From Paramecium octaurelia (taxonomy: Eukaryota > Ciliophora > Oligohymenophorea > Peniculida > Parameciidae), in NCBI GenBank assembly GCA_905182995.1, contig CAJJDP010000028.1, positions 1 through 64,000 of the forward strand: DNA of 64,000 nt, in the 5' to 3' direction. The notes under the pieces were generated by a model. It was not told where the DNA came from and searched no databases. It was given only the letters and a program-made list of their open reading frames with translations. This document shows, in pieces, positions 23,720 to 35,540 of this stretch; within the stretch, counting starts at the first letter, position 1; the number at the start of each line of letters is the position of its first letter. Both the position numbers and the translations under genes were made by a program.

Positions 23720-25473
23720 ATGAATGAAGGAATTTTCAATGATTTCAATGAAAAAGAACAAGTGTTCGAATTTACTAAAGGGAATTAAACATACATCAGA
23801 GACATGGGAACAGTTACTGATTATAAAGCGAAGAATTAAGGAACAACTACTAAAAAAGAATGTCAGGATTTTGAAGTACTATTCTTTATATTCAGCAATA
23901 AATAGACTAAAACGAATTATAATAAACAAAAGGAAAGCTTTTTATAATGCAATTTGATTCAAATAAATTGGCTCAATTCTTAAAACGAGTATTACCAACA
24001 GTTATAAAAGAATTGGATGAATCATTGAATTTGAAAAAATACCATAGTAAAAATAATATCCATTTAGGTTACAAACCAATATCTGATGTCCAGAGGAAAG
24101 AAACTGAATTAGTTTACGTTCTAACAAATGCTTAAAATAAACCTGTAGAGTTGGAAAAGAAATTAGAAATTACTGATATACAATGGAATTCTAATGGGTT
24201 GATGATAGCTGCATCTTATGGTTGTTTAGAACATATGGGGTAATGCTCCCATACGTCTTACATAAATTGTTGGAACATATTCAAAAGAGATTTCAAACCT
24301 GACAAACCAACCACCGTAATTGAGACTAATACTTGCAATATGTGCATGCAATTTCATCCAACTAAACCGAATATTTTAGCAGTTGGAAGCTTTAATGGCG
24401 AATTGTATCTTTATGATGTTTCTACAAATTCAGAATTAGCTCATTCCACTATTGATGAGTATTATCACAGAGAAAGTATAACTGCTGTCCTTTGGTTATA
24501 AGATGAGTCAGTATAAAATAGATATTATGTAGATCATGACTTTGGGGTGTGAAGGCAAAGTATTGATATGGAATCCAGAAAGGGGAAATGGTGAATTTAG
24601 TTTGCAGAACCCCTTGAAAGGTTGTTATCTGGTAAGAAAGAAGGAGTCTCAAACTGAAAGTGTGGGAGGAGTTTGTATTTCTTAATCCAATGAGGATCCT
24701 TTTTCTTTTATAGTTGGGAGTGAGGGAGGTTCTGTTTTGAGAGCCTAGATTACTCCAATCAATTACACAATGACTAAATAGGCATATTTAGATTCTAGGG
24801 GTAATAATTTTAAATATTAGCAAAAGACAAGGGACTCATTTGGAAGGAGGAAACCATTTTATTTATGTAGAATTTAAATTAAAAATGTTTACCAGAAATT
24901 AGATTGCACGTGGAAAGTTATTGCAAAGAACGAAAAATAAACAATATTTTTATCTAATAACTTGTCAATTCCAAACCTGATATAAGGAAAATGTATGCCA
25001 ATCCCATTAATTATGCCTATGAAGCTCATTACGGAACAGTTTATTCTATTAGTTTTTCTCCGTTTGTGAAATCTGCATTCATTACAGCTTCAATGGATGG
25101 ACAAATTAGGTTGTATTTACAAAATACAGCTCGATGTTTGGCTGTCTATGAATACATTTAAACTTACATTTTATCAGCTTAGTTTTCTCCGACTCGACCT
25201 TGTGTATTTGCGGCATGTGATAGTTTGGGATAAATTTTGATCTTTGATCTAACTTAAGATACGCAGCAATAGGTAAAATATGATCAATAACTATAGGTAG
25301 TTACACTTAAAAATGATGGGTAGAGTGCTTCTTGTTTAAGGTTCAATTAAAGACAGTAAGACTTATTGGCTTGCTCATATCAGGGATGTGAGGTGAGAAT
25401 CTTTTAATTAAATGATGAATTAACATAACCAAAAGAGAATGAATTGAAAGAGCTTTAGTAATTATTAAGTTGA
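23720..25473 (+). CDS. WD40 dynein-2 intermediate-chain-like protein (WDR34 type)
   Basis: About 570 residues. It starts MNEGIFNDFNEKEQVFEFTK. A 20-nt intron (23876-23895, CAG acceptor) joins CQDFE to QQIDQNELQQTKG, which leads to FDSNKLAQFLKRVLPTVIKE. A 22-nt intron lies at 24511-24532. WD repeats include TDIQWNSNGLMIAASYG, FHPTKPNILAVGSFNGELYL, GKVLIWNPERG, ISFSPFVKSAFITASMDGQI and VRIFQLND. N-terminal helix plus propeller order resembles WDR34/DYNC2I2, an intermediate chain of the retrograde intraflagellar-transport motor. A one-base frame change near 24958-24970 remains unexplained. Axonemal dynein intermediate chains are the main alternative. Confidence 0.7.
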
Positions 25474-25520
25474 TGTATAATTATATAATTTTATCATTTA
25501 ATTGATGATTAACAATTTAT

Positions 25521-28500
25521 TCAAGGAGTATCTATGTTAAAATCTGTTGGCAGAACTCTATTTAATTTATGAAATTATTAGATTGATCTTTAAAAATCAG
25601 TCATGTTATTTGATCTTCTTAGACTTTTTTTATTGGAAAATCTCTTAATTAGTTCTCTCTTTTTCTCACCCAATTGTTCCTCATCATTATAATACTTTTT
25701 CTTTGTTTTATGGAACTTCTCAAAATATTCATTTGGATAAGATAGATATTTTATAAGATAAGTTTACAAATACAATTTTCGTTTCTCTTATGAGTTTAGT
25801 ATCTGTTGTAATATTATAGTTGTCTAAGATTGAAGTTGAAATGGTGACTTCTTTTTCATGAAGGATCTTTCATTTAATTGCTCCAAGACTACTGTTAGAT
25901 TGTTTTATTTTAAATAATGGAGATACTCTTTAGCACAATCAAATTATTTATGTAAATCTAAGTCCTGATTAAGAGTTAAATTTAATCTTTTGTTCAAAAA
26001 TGAAAGGTTTAAAAAATCATCCTTACTAAGATACTCTTCTAATTAGGGTTGTTGAAAATAAGATGTAACAACCCAATACATACTTTTGTTGAATACAGAT
26101 TATGGAGAGAGTTGATTTTAAGCGTCTGTCTTTTTTTAGAAACCATTTGAGAAATGTCTCAACCTTATTACTTTCTTAACAATTTTCTAAAATTTCAATC
26201 GGATCCCAATATTTTTAATCCTAATGCTAGCTCTTTTGTAGTTTGATCTCATAGTTTTATTTTGAGGATCTAATATGCTATTAAATTCTTATTACAAGGA
26301 TTTTATTGCATTTCAATTTTGGAGATTTGAAGAATGTCATGTAAGTTAGGTAATTGTGATTGAGACTTGCAGCTATTATAAATAGTAACATCACGAGTTC
26401 TAAGAATAGGAGATTCAGCCCCTATCTTTTCAGGCTATTACTCTAATAATTTGTTGGATAATGAATAAAATTGAATTATTGGCCATTCTCCATGATTTCT
26501 AAACATATTACTCATCTCAGATCTAAAATAATGCATTAAATTATTACAAAAACCATTAATCTACTATTGGGTGAAACATATGTCGTGGCCTTTTCTTCCT
26601 CACAAATTGTTCTCTTTTTTGACTGTGATAAAATTGATGGCTCTTGATAACCTTCTCTCTATCCACCACAAAATGTACAACAGGACAATTCGATATTGTA
26701 TGTCCACTGCAATTACATGAAATGCATTTACTTTGAACATCAAGATCCTGCATTAAAATCTAATCTTTGATAGCACAAAATGTTTCATAATCAATAGGAT
26801 TTTCCCTTAGGACATCTAAAAATTCACTTCTTAGTAGCACTGTTAGCTATACAAATGATTCACTTTGTAATTGTAAAGTAGGTAATTGTCCTGTTAATAA
26901 TTCATTAAGACCAAAATATTGCCCTTAATGAAATTTGATCAGTTCTGAGTTATCTATTTTACTATTATTTTATAAATGCAATTCCCCTGATTCTATAAAG
27001 CAGAGACAAGGTTCAATAAATTAAGGTAATTGAGAAGTTATAGTCTGCTCTGGGTTTATGAAAACAGTTTTTAGCAACTTAATCAATTTTGATTTAGTTT
27101 GATTAGTAAAAGTATTTTTAATGAATTCGCATTTGTCTAATATCGAGGAATTAGCTTCTTCAATCAACTTGTTCTTTAGATTTTCAGAAAGCGAATTAAT
27201 TAGTACTTCTTCCATTTCATTCTCTTCTTTCATTTATTAACTCCAATAGATTTTTATGTATTGTCTTATCCTAATTATAATGATAATATAGCTTACTAAT
27301 ATTATAATCCAAAGCTGATGTTCTTTTTACTCATGTATTTATTTATTATTCTTATTTTCTCTGAGGTATTTTCAGTAGCATGATTAATAGAAGAAAAGAT
27401 TTATGCCACTGTGTTAATTGTAAAAGATAGCTGTATACAAGTTGTTAACATAAACAATATAGTCAAAACCTTTTCTAGTTCATCTTTATAATATTATGAT
27501 ATAATTTACTTTAGGGCACGATGTCTCCATATCCTACGCTAATCATTGTAACAGTAGAAAAATAGAATGATTCTAAATATTAAGACACGCTAGATTCATT
27601 TTTAAGTAGGCGATCATCCAACCAATTACTCCAATTCATTTAACCTCCATAATCACCAATAAAAAACCACAAGCAACTATACAAATGCACAATGTATAAT
27701 ATCATCAATAGAAGCTTTGCTAAATTCAAAATTGAAGATGAAGTCTTGTCTAAATTTATTGATTCCTCTACATTTTTAGTTATTTTAGTGAAATAAGAAA
27801 ATTGAGTAACAAAACACAATTACAGCAAGCTAATCCAATAACTCTTCACATAAAAATAATTAAAGAAATTAAAAATGATCACCAAAATAGCCAATCCATC
27901 ACTAATGAGCCCATTTGTAAGATAATTTTTGAATATTTTATTTTTATCTATGATTGGCTATCCGTTCTCATAGTAGACAGTACTCATTTTCATTATATAA
28001 TTGATCAATAGAAATAAGCACAAAGGCACTGTCAACCATATACATTGTGAGTACAATAGCCCTTTATTAAATGCCAATTCTAAAGGAATCATTACGAAAA
28101 AGTAAATCAATACAAAACAAAACGAGATGTCCCATATTATTTTATGAATATCCTATGGATATATAATCGGTAACTATTTAAATACTGTTGATACGAAATT
28201 AGGACATTCTAAAATTAAACTCAAAAGAAGCTACAAAATATTTTTAGATTTGCCTTTTTTACTTTTACTCCTTTAAACACTAATTTCCCCCAAAGTTTAT
28301 TCTTCACCACTTGCTTTATCTCCTACTATTTAAAAGTGTTTATGTTTAAAAAATAACCGATGTCTTCTGGATGCTGATAGTTTTGTCAAAAACCTCTTTA
28401 CTAAGTAAGAAACCATAATTGATTTTGCTTATATTTTACCTGAATTCTCATGATCCTTTATCTCGTTTTTCTAAAATAGAGGTTTGATCTGTAACTCTTA

Positions 28501-28704
28501 TGATGATCGATATTTTCTTGTTTTTATGAATGTTTAATGCTCGTCTGATTAAGTCTTAATTCTGTTTGTTTCAATCTCTTTTTCCTTCTGATACTCATTC
28601 TGAATTTAAACTAATTCGAAACTAGCTTCCATGCAAGGATCCTTATAGTCATCTATGTTTTCATCTGTGCATAGAATCAATTCAGGCTTTAATGTTAAAG
28701 ACAT
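25521..28704 (-). CDS. Cyclic-nucleotide-gated-type K+ channel with CCHC zinc knuckle (copy 2)
   Basis: 1,026 residues with four inferred introns (27484-27509 with AAG acceptor; the other three, 25-26 nt, end in TAG). The six-TM core ends in a pore MISVGYGDIVPQ, followed by the C-linker (IRQYIKIYWSQQMKEENEME). The cNMP-binding region (QFIEPCLCFIESGELHL; HQGQYFGLNELLTGQLP) is divergent and may not bind ligand tightly. A CX2CX4HX4C signature CISCNCSGHTISNC follows (26685-26726), then a long Lys/Gln-rich C-terminus. S4 has few regular positive charges. Probably a plasma-membrane or ciliary K+ channel. Confidence 0.85.
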
Positions 28705-29350
28705 GGATAAATTTAAAATTTTATTATTTACTCTTTGAAATATATTATAATACTAATAATTTATTTTTTTAATATCTTTTAATTGGGGAAAGCCTTATCC
28801 TTAAGAAACTTCCTCCATAATCACAAGTTAGTAATATTCTTAGTAAAATAATATATAATAATTGAACTGAAACTTTAATATAAAATTAATTAGAATGCAA
28901 GTACTTTATAGTAAATAGATTATAAGCAAATGCTAATATTTTTAAAAGCATTTGAAAAAATAAATACTAAACACTTCCAATTTTAGTTTATTCCATCATT
29001 ATCATAAACACAATATCAGGAGATATGATAATGTATTTAATATAGTATTCGTTTGAAAAAAATAATTATTTAAATAGATTAAAAGTCTTTTGAACTATTT
29101 TGTTATTTATATTTAACGAAAATAGACATGGCTAAAGCTTGATATTGAATCACATTTAATATAAACCAATAATTTCTCCCAATATTTATTGAAAAATACA
29201 AAAAAAAGGATTAAAATGATGTTAAAATAGAAATGTTGACTTAATCTTAATTTGAGCATTTAATTTGAATTTATGGATTCAGAAATTAAAATTCCTAAAA
29301 ATTAATGATTATTGTAGATTATATTGTATTACTGGTATTATATATCATTA
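28705..29350. other. Intergenic region
   Basis: About 650 bp of AT-rich DNA upstream of the channel and downstream of the membrane-protein gene. No ORF of note on either strand, no RNA gene recognised. Confidence 0.5.
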
Positions 29351-31104
29351 TCAATTGTTTTAGTTTGGCATCTCCAATTCCGAATTAAATGGTTATGTCA
29401 CTATGAGCTTTTATTTTCTCCATTTAAGAAATTCTAATTTGTACGCCCATCTTTTATATAGATATGAAATGACTATGATCAACCAAATTATTCCAACAAC
29501 AAGTGCATATATAGTTATGGTGTATGAAGCATAGACAGATTTATTTCCTGGATTCTATTGAAATATGGAAAAATATTACATATTCAGATTAGTATACAAA
29601 TGAATGTGTCAACTAACAAAGAGAATAGGGAGAATGATCAGCATGCGTAGTTTTATTTTCGCATTAAGTTGAATTTAGAGTTACAACGTAGGATTTTTGT
29701 ACAACTTCATTCGATTAACAGGTGATTTTCGGATCTTCAAAAGATATTTCAATATATTTAAATGCATGTTTTGCTATGCCAATCATGATTCTGTTGGAGG
29801 AATTGTAAAATTTGGAAAAATCATATTCTTTGATTTTAAGGAGGTTTTCCTCTTAAAAGTAGGTTTGATGTTTAACAGCTGGATTGATGAATTTATTGTA
29901 GATTGAATGATAAATGATCTTATGACCGTCATCTCCAATTAAAACAGCGTAGTGTTCAAATACATTGACATTATTTATTATCATTTCATCTATATACAAG
30001 TTATTGTAATAATAGGACTTGGTTTAAAAGTCAACAAATATTTCCACAGCATAATACAACTAAGTATTTGTTTTTGCAATGAGAAAGAAGGTGTTTTGAT
30101 AATGATCAAAGGTTTTAGTGTTAGGGAGAAGAACACTCATTATTTGAGTGATATTATTTAAATCTGAAATGTCATAGATATATAAGCCAGATTCTGAGTC
30201 TAAAAGATAAATTTTGGTTTCATCGTCATTTGAATCAACATCAATTATAATACCATCCTCAATGCCCAGTTATTCTGGTGTTAATTGAGCTCTATGTTTA
30301 ATTTTACCATTATTTTGGATGTCATATAAATCAATACCTTCACTTCCACAGGCGATAATAATTATTTGAGCTCTTGAATTTTTATGAACATTATATATGT
30401 GTCTTCTTAATTAGATTTCTTCAGACTCCATCTTGGCATCTCCTATACTTCCATCCGTAGAAAAACTCACACCTCCCAATTCTGTAATGGCGTATATTTT
30501 ATTTGAACCTTCATCATCTATTAAGTAGGGATGAGGCATATAAAATTGATCAACTGTCGAGGTGTTATGTATTAACAAGTTGTTAAATGATTGATTTTTT
30601 GGGTGTAAACTAATTTCTCCTAATGCAGTAGATATATCGATTTAAAATATTGAATAATCATTCCTAACCTACAATTAAGATGATTTGTACTATATATGCT
30701 TTGAATTTGTTATCTGCCGTTGCCAAATCGGTGAAATGCATCCAAGGCTAAGTGAGTAATTATTCTAATTGTAACTAGAGGTTAAAATTAATGTCAATGT
30801 TTCTTTATGTAGAATAGCATCCTGAGAAAGTACCAAACTATGTTTCTTCAATCTCCAGTCCATTTAAATCAGCTGATTGCTCTGTGTTATTTTCGAAAGT
30901 CTCCTTTAAGGATATTGCAAATACTCCAGGATATCTACAATTAAATCTGAAATATTACTTTGTATAACCAAATTGTCTTGTTTATCTCACTTTATTTGAA
31001 AAGTTCGAAGGTGGAATTACTTCCGAATATGTTGTAATGTTGGGTTGACTGACTTTGGTGTTTTATGCAGAATAGAGTAGTTGAAAAATTATGAATGCAA
31101 TCAT
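29351..31104 (-). CDS. Type I membrane protein with beta-propeller-like ectodomain
   Basis: 568 residues after removal of introns of 22 and 25 nt. It begins with a signal peptide (MIAFIIFQLLYSAQN). The ectodomain contains repeated segments of the kind IIIACGSEGIDLYDI, KIYLLDSESGLYIYDI and VFEHYAVLIGDDGHKIIYHS, like LVIVD/WD-type propeller blades. A single membrane helix near the C-terminus (TITIYALVVGIIWLIIVISY) precedes a short basic tail. The second intron restores the frame exactly before this helix. It is probably a cell-surface protein; ligand and family are unknown. Confidence 0.75.
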
Positions 31105-31142
31105 AAAAATATTAATCTTATCTAAACTTATACTAATTAATT

Positions 31143-32003
31143 ATGTTAACAACTATTAATTTGAAAATCAATAACTAAGTGCTGGAGTTCGTCCTAAATA
31201 AAGGAGATATCTTATGGAAGAAGGTTGAATGCTTTTGCATTGAAAACAATTTACAAAGACATTAAGACCAAATTTTTAATCTGATTTACGATGAATTCTA
31301 GAAGACTGAAAAATAAGAAACAAAACCCTAGTCAACATTTAAAGCACTCAATCCTTCCAGATAGATACTACAGCAATAGGATAAAAAGGACAAAATCCAC
31401 AAATAATAAGAAAATAGAAGCATTAGTCCTTCGGCTAAAATTCTCACTCCAAAAAAGTCTTCTCATCAGAAATAACAAGTGTCTCATTTCCAAAAAAATC
31501 AATCTGTATATTAACATTTAAGAGAAGATATGCAATCTGAACAAACACCAAATTATATCGAGTATCATAAGGAAAATTGTTATGTGAGAGAAACCTAATA
31601 GGATAAGGTGGATAATACTTTAATCACAAATATTGGAAAATTTGATAATCTGATAAAGGCTGTGTATAAACAAATCGAAAATATTTCAATTGACAGTACT
31701 ATTTAACCTATTTGCATATAATTATATAATCGGTTATTGAGCACACAAGAAAAGAGAAAGTCATTAAAGTTAAATATGATTAACTATAATCTTTTGGAAG
31801 ATAAGGAAATTTATGTTTTGGAATAGATTGTCCAAAAATACTCTTTATCCTTAGCCATTGAAATGAGCAAAACTCAATTTGTAATTTTAATGATAGGCTT
31901 GATTGTTTCAGGTGAAGACTAAAAGAAATAAAATGGAGTTAAGGTAAGAGATCTAATAAACTTCAATCCTTCCTTAACTCCACATTATCAACTATATTGT
32001 TGA
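31143..32003 (+). CDS. Hypothetical protein
   Basis: A single exon of 286 residues starting MLTTINLKINNQVLEFVLNK. A folded-looking N-terminal ~60 residues is followed by a Gln/Ser-rich linker (KQETKPQSTFKALNPS) and a helical C-terminal half (YKQIENISIDSTIQPICIQL; YVLEQIVQKYSLSLAIEMSK). No known motif. It is divergent from the membrane protein with 38 bp between the two start codons, so the promoters must overlap or be shared. Confidence 0.7.
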
Positions 32004-32055
32004 ATACTGCAAATTATAATATATAAACATAATAATAATCTTATTTATAGAAATA

Positions 32056-33882
32056 TCAACCTGTTTTTAGAACACCAGCCTCAATTAGCTTTTCAATTTT
32101 GGCTGCTAATGAAGGATTCTACTTTATTGCTTTTAATCCATCCTAAGGATGATCTTTCATGTCATTCAAAAGATTAATAACCTAATTATTAATAGCATTT
32201 TATACCTCTGGTTCTCTTAGAATCTACTGAATTTCTGGGTCTTGCATGGCTCGTTTAGCTCTTTATTGTTACTCTTCTTCTGATCCACTTCCTTGTAAAA
32301 TTGAGAATCTCACTTTTTCAAGACCTTACTACATTTCCACATTATTAGGCTCAAGTTCTAATCCCTTTTCATAAACAGTTTTGGCCTTGTGGAATTCTTT
32401 CATAACAAAATGACAGTTGGCTTTCTTAACATAGGCCTTAACATATTTTGAATCTAATGACAAGCATTTTTCAAGGTCAGAAACAGCATTAGGAAATTCC
32501 ATCAATTTCATATATGCAGTTGCTCTATTGCAATAATATTTAGGTTCCTTTGGATTTCTCTTAATAGCATCACTGTAACATTGAATGGCCTCTGGGAATT
32601 TTCCTGCCTTAAAAGCATCACCTCCTCTAGTATTTGCCTCTTCCCCTAATTAAGGATTGATGTAATTTTATGCTTCAAGATCTTACTTCATTTTTTATAA
32701 TTTCTTCAACTCATCTTTTACTGATTGCACATGATCTTCAACCAATGATTTTTCATAAATTTGAATGGCTTCATCAATCTTATTTTATAATGAAAACACC
32801 TTGGCCTTTCTAGCCAACAATTTGGCTTTCTTCTAGAAACTACTATGTACTTCCAAAACTTTGAGTCCTTCTTCAATGGCTTCTAATGCTTAATCATAAA
32901 GTTTTTGTTCAATAAAGACTGCAGCTTTGTTATTATACAACAAGGCTTCCTCCTTATTCAATTCAAGAGCAGCATTGTAATACTGGAGAGCTTTATCGAA
33001 ATTCTTGTTTTTATATTCATCATTTCCCAAATTTTTTTGCACTTCCCATTCTTCAAGTTGAGGCTATGGTTTTGGAGGTGGTTAGTGATGTTGTTTTTAT
33101 TAAGGTTATTCAGTATGAGCGTGATGATGTTGTTCAGCATGAGTGTGATGATGCTATTCTTATTCTGGTTGAGGGTGTTCCTCTTCCATTTATGATGATT
33201 ATTGTTGAGGATGATCCTTTTTTTCACCATCTGGTTTTTTCACTTTTCCAGCAAACTCGGAGAAGAAAATGGCTTATGCCTCAGGATTTTCCAATATTAC
33301 AGATAAAGCAGTAGAGATTCTTGGATCAGTCTACATGAATTAACTGGCCATTTATGGTTAAGAGATCATTAAACCAATTAATTACATAAATGTGGGATCT
33401 GAGGCAAATGCAGATGTTCTTGGATCTTTCTAGAGAATACCCAGAAGTTTTATAATGTTGGGATTTTTCAAAGCAGAAGCAAAGGGATTGTTCTGAGTAC
33501 CTTGCAATTCAGTCTAAGCTGCCTTTAAGCCCTCTTAGAGCAAAGAATTGCTAGGATCCTTGGCTAAGCCTTGTTGATAGGCTTCAATGGCCTTTTCGAA
33601 TTCTCCAAGATAATGAAGGGCCAATCCCTTTCTCTGGTAGCCTAAATTAAGAATTATGATACCTTTTGCGAAATTTGGGTTAATAGAAATACATTTGTCG
33701 GCATCTGTTAAAGCTTCTTAATATTTAGAGAGGGAAGCATATGATCCTGATCTATTGCTATAGAGAATGTGATCATTTGGATTCTATTCGATGGCTTATG
33801 AATAAAACTTAGCTGCCTCTTCAAATTTATTTTCTTTGAAAGCTTAATTACCAAGATCTTTATATTATTATGCTGTTAACAT
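32056..33882 (-). CDS. STI1: Hsp70-Hsp90 organising co-chaperone STI1/HOP
   Basis: 601 residues with one 21-nt intron near the start. Domain order: TPR1 (residues ~4-105, LGNQAFKENKFEEAAKFYSQ); a first STI1/DP domain (~125-205, NPNIIKLLGILQKDPRTSAF); a His/Gln/Glu-rich linker (~220-270); TPR2A and TPR2B (~275-490, KNLGNDEYKNKNFDKALQYY; RGGDAFKAGKFPEAIQCYSD); and a C-terminal DP2 domain (~530-600, MQDPEIQQILREPEVQNAIN). This is the complete HOP architecture. HOP passes clients from Hsp70 to Hsp90 by binding their EEVD tails through the TPRs. The His-rich linker is unusual. Gene names are those of the yeast and animal orthologues. Confidence 0.95.
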
Positions 33883-34051
33883 TATTTTAATTATTGAAAT
33901 TGATAAAGAAAAAGAAAGAATTTCATCACACTGTTAAATTCTAGATTATTCGATTTATTTTTTTTGATTAATTTATAAAATTTGCGAAATCGAGGTATAG
34001 TAATTAAACATTAATGAAAAATTCATAAACACGTTTTCAATTAAATTTAAT

Positions 34052-35516
34052 ATGAAAAAAGAGGAAGCAATGCAGTAATCCCTGAGATTCACCTACTTCT
34101 TAATTGGGACAATCGCCTTTTCGCAAGGTAATACTAATATGCATTTACATAGGCATTATGGGTTTATCTGATCTGGCAATTAGCTATATGCAAAAAGATG
34201 ATTATAAACAAGATCCAGCATAAACCCAATTTTTCTCTACCATCATCAGCTTGCCTTGGATTGTCAAACCCTTTTGGGGCATAATGACAGACACCGTGCC
34301 TCTTTTTGGATATAGAAGAAAATCATATCTAATATTTTTCGGAGTTCTGGGATTCATTAGTTGGAATCTGTTGTCCGATTACGGTGTGGAGAATAGAGAA
34401 CTTGGATTGATTTTGTTGACAGTTATCAACATTTGCGTTGCATTTTGCAATGTGATAGGCGAAGCATTGTTAGTCGAGTATTCAGGACATTCAGATGACG
34501 ATACGCATTAAAATGATAAAGCAAGTTAGAATGTGACATTCTTCTTTGGAATGAGATCAACAGGAACTCTAGTTACTGCATATTCATCTGGTAAACTCTT
34601 ATAATTGTTTGACAAACGCTATATTTTCAAAATAACTTCGATTTTCCCTTTAATCCTAGCATGCATAGCAGTATTTGTAAAAGAAAAGAAATATTCAAAA
34701 GATGAACCTGAAAAGGAGAAAATTAAAACTGTTGAATCCCTCAAACTATTTACAAAATTCGTTTCCTAACCTGTAATTTATAGGTAATTATTAAAATAAT
34801 TTAGACCAATTTTGTTAATAATGGTATTCATGTCATCTCCATCGATTTCAACAGCTATGTTTTATTTTTACACTAATGTTCTATAATTTGGTCCAGATTT
34901 TATAGGAGAATTACGACTCTCCTACTCCATTTGTTCCATTCTTAGTGCTTACCTATTTAATAGATTTTTAAGGCATGTGAAATTTACTAAGGTCTTTGGT
35001 TACAGCACTTTTGTATATTGTTTGGTTTCATGCTAAACTACTTTGCTAGTTACAAGAAAGAATGTTAAGTTAGGTATCCCGGATAGAATCTTTTGTTTTG
35101 GAGATGGTGTTTTAAACTAAGTCATTGGGGAATTAAACACAATGCCTGTATTAGTATTGGCCTGCAAAATGTGTCCCAAAAATATTGAAGGAACTATGTA
35201 TGCTCTATTGATGTCAGCAATCAATTTTGGAGGAATGGTTTCCTAAGAATTAGGAGCATTGCTCACCTATTATGCTGGTGTAACAGATGACAATTTCGAC
35301 AACTTGGCAAGATTAATAGTGATATGCTCGTTTTGCACAATGTTGCCATTACCGTTTTTAGGAATTATTAATGAGGATCAAATGGCTAAAGCTAGAGAGA
35401 AGCATTAGTATGAGTCTCTACCTAAAGAAGAAGATGAAATTAATGTTGAATAAGAAGTTGAAGAGATAACTGATACTAAATGTGCAAACTTATAAAATGA
35501 ACAATTATTAATTTGA
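34052..35516 (+). CDS. Folate-biopterin transporter (BT1/FBT family) MFS protein
   Basis: 479 residues, one 25-nt intron at 34128-34152. About 12 membrane segments. The FBT-type start is present: a first helix, GIMGLSDLAISYMQKDDY, then the loop QFFSTIISLPWIVKPFWGIM and DTVPLFGYRRKSYLIFFGVL, the most conserved block of the BT1 family. Later segments include FFGMRSTGTLVTAYSSGKLL and MPVLVLACKMCPKNIEGTMY, again family-like. BT1 proteins carry folates or pterins across membranes in kinetoplastids, apicomplexans and plants. The substrate here is not proven. The C-terminal tail is acidic. Confidence 0.85.
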
Positions 35517-35540
35517 TTATTATATAATATTTTCTAATTA

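Noticed and set aside
29697-30161. Two plus-strand ORFs
   Set aside because: Antisense shadows of the minus-strand membrane-protein gene, which has signal peptide, propeller-like repeats and a TM helix.
32905-33314. Three overlapping ORFs on both strands (standard code)
   Set aside because: They are shadows of the STI1 gene's linker region. The STI1 frame with TAA/TAG as Gln covers the whole stretch.
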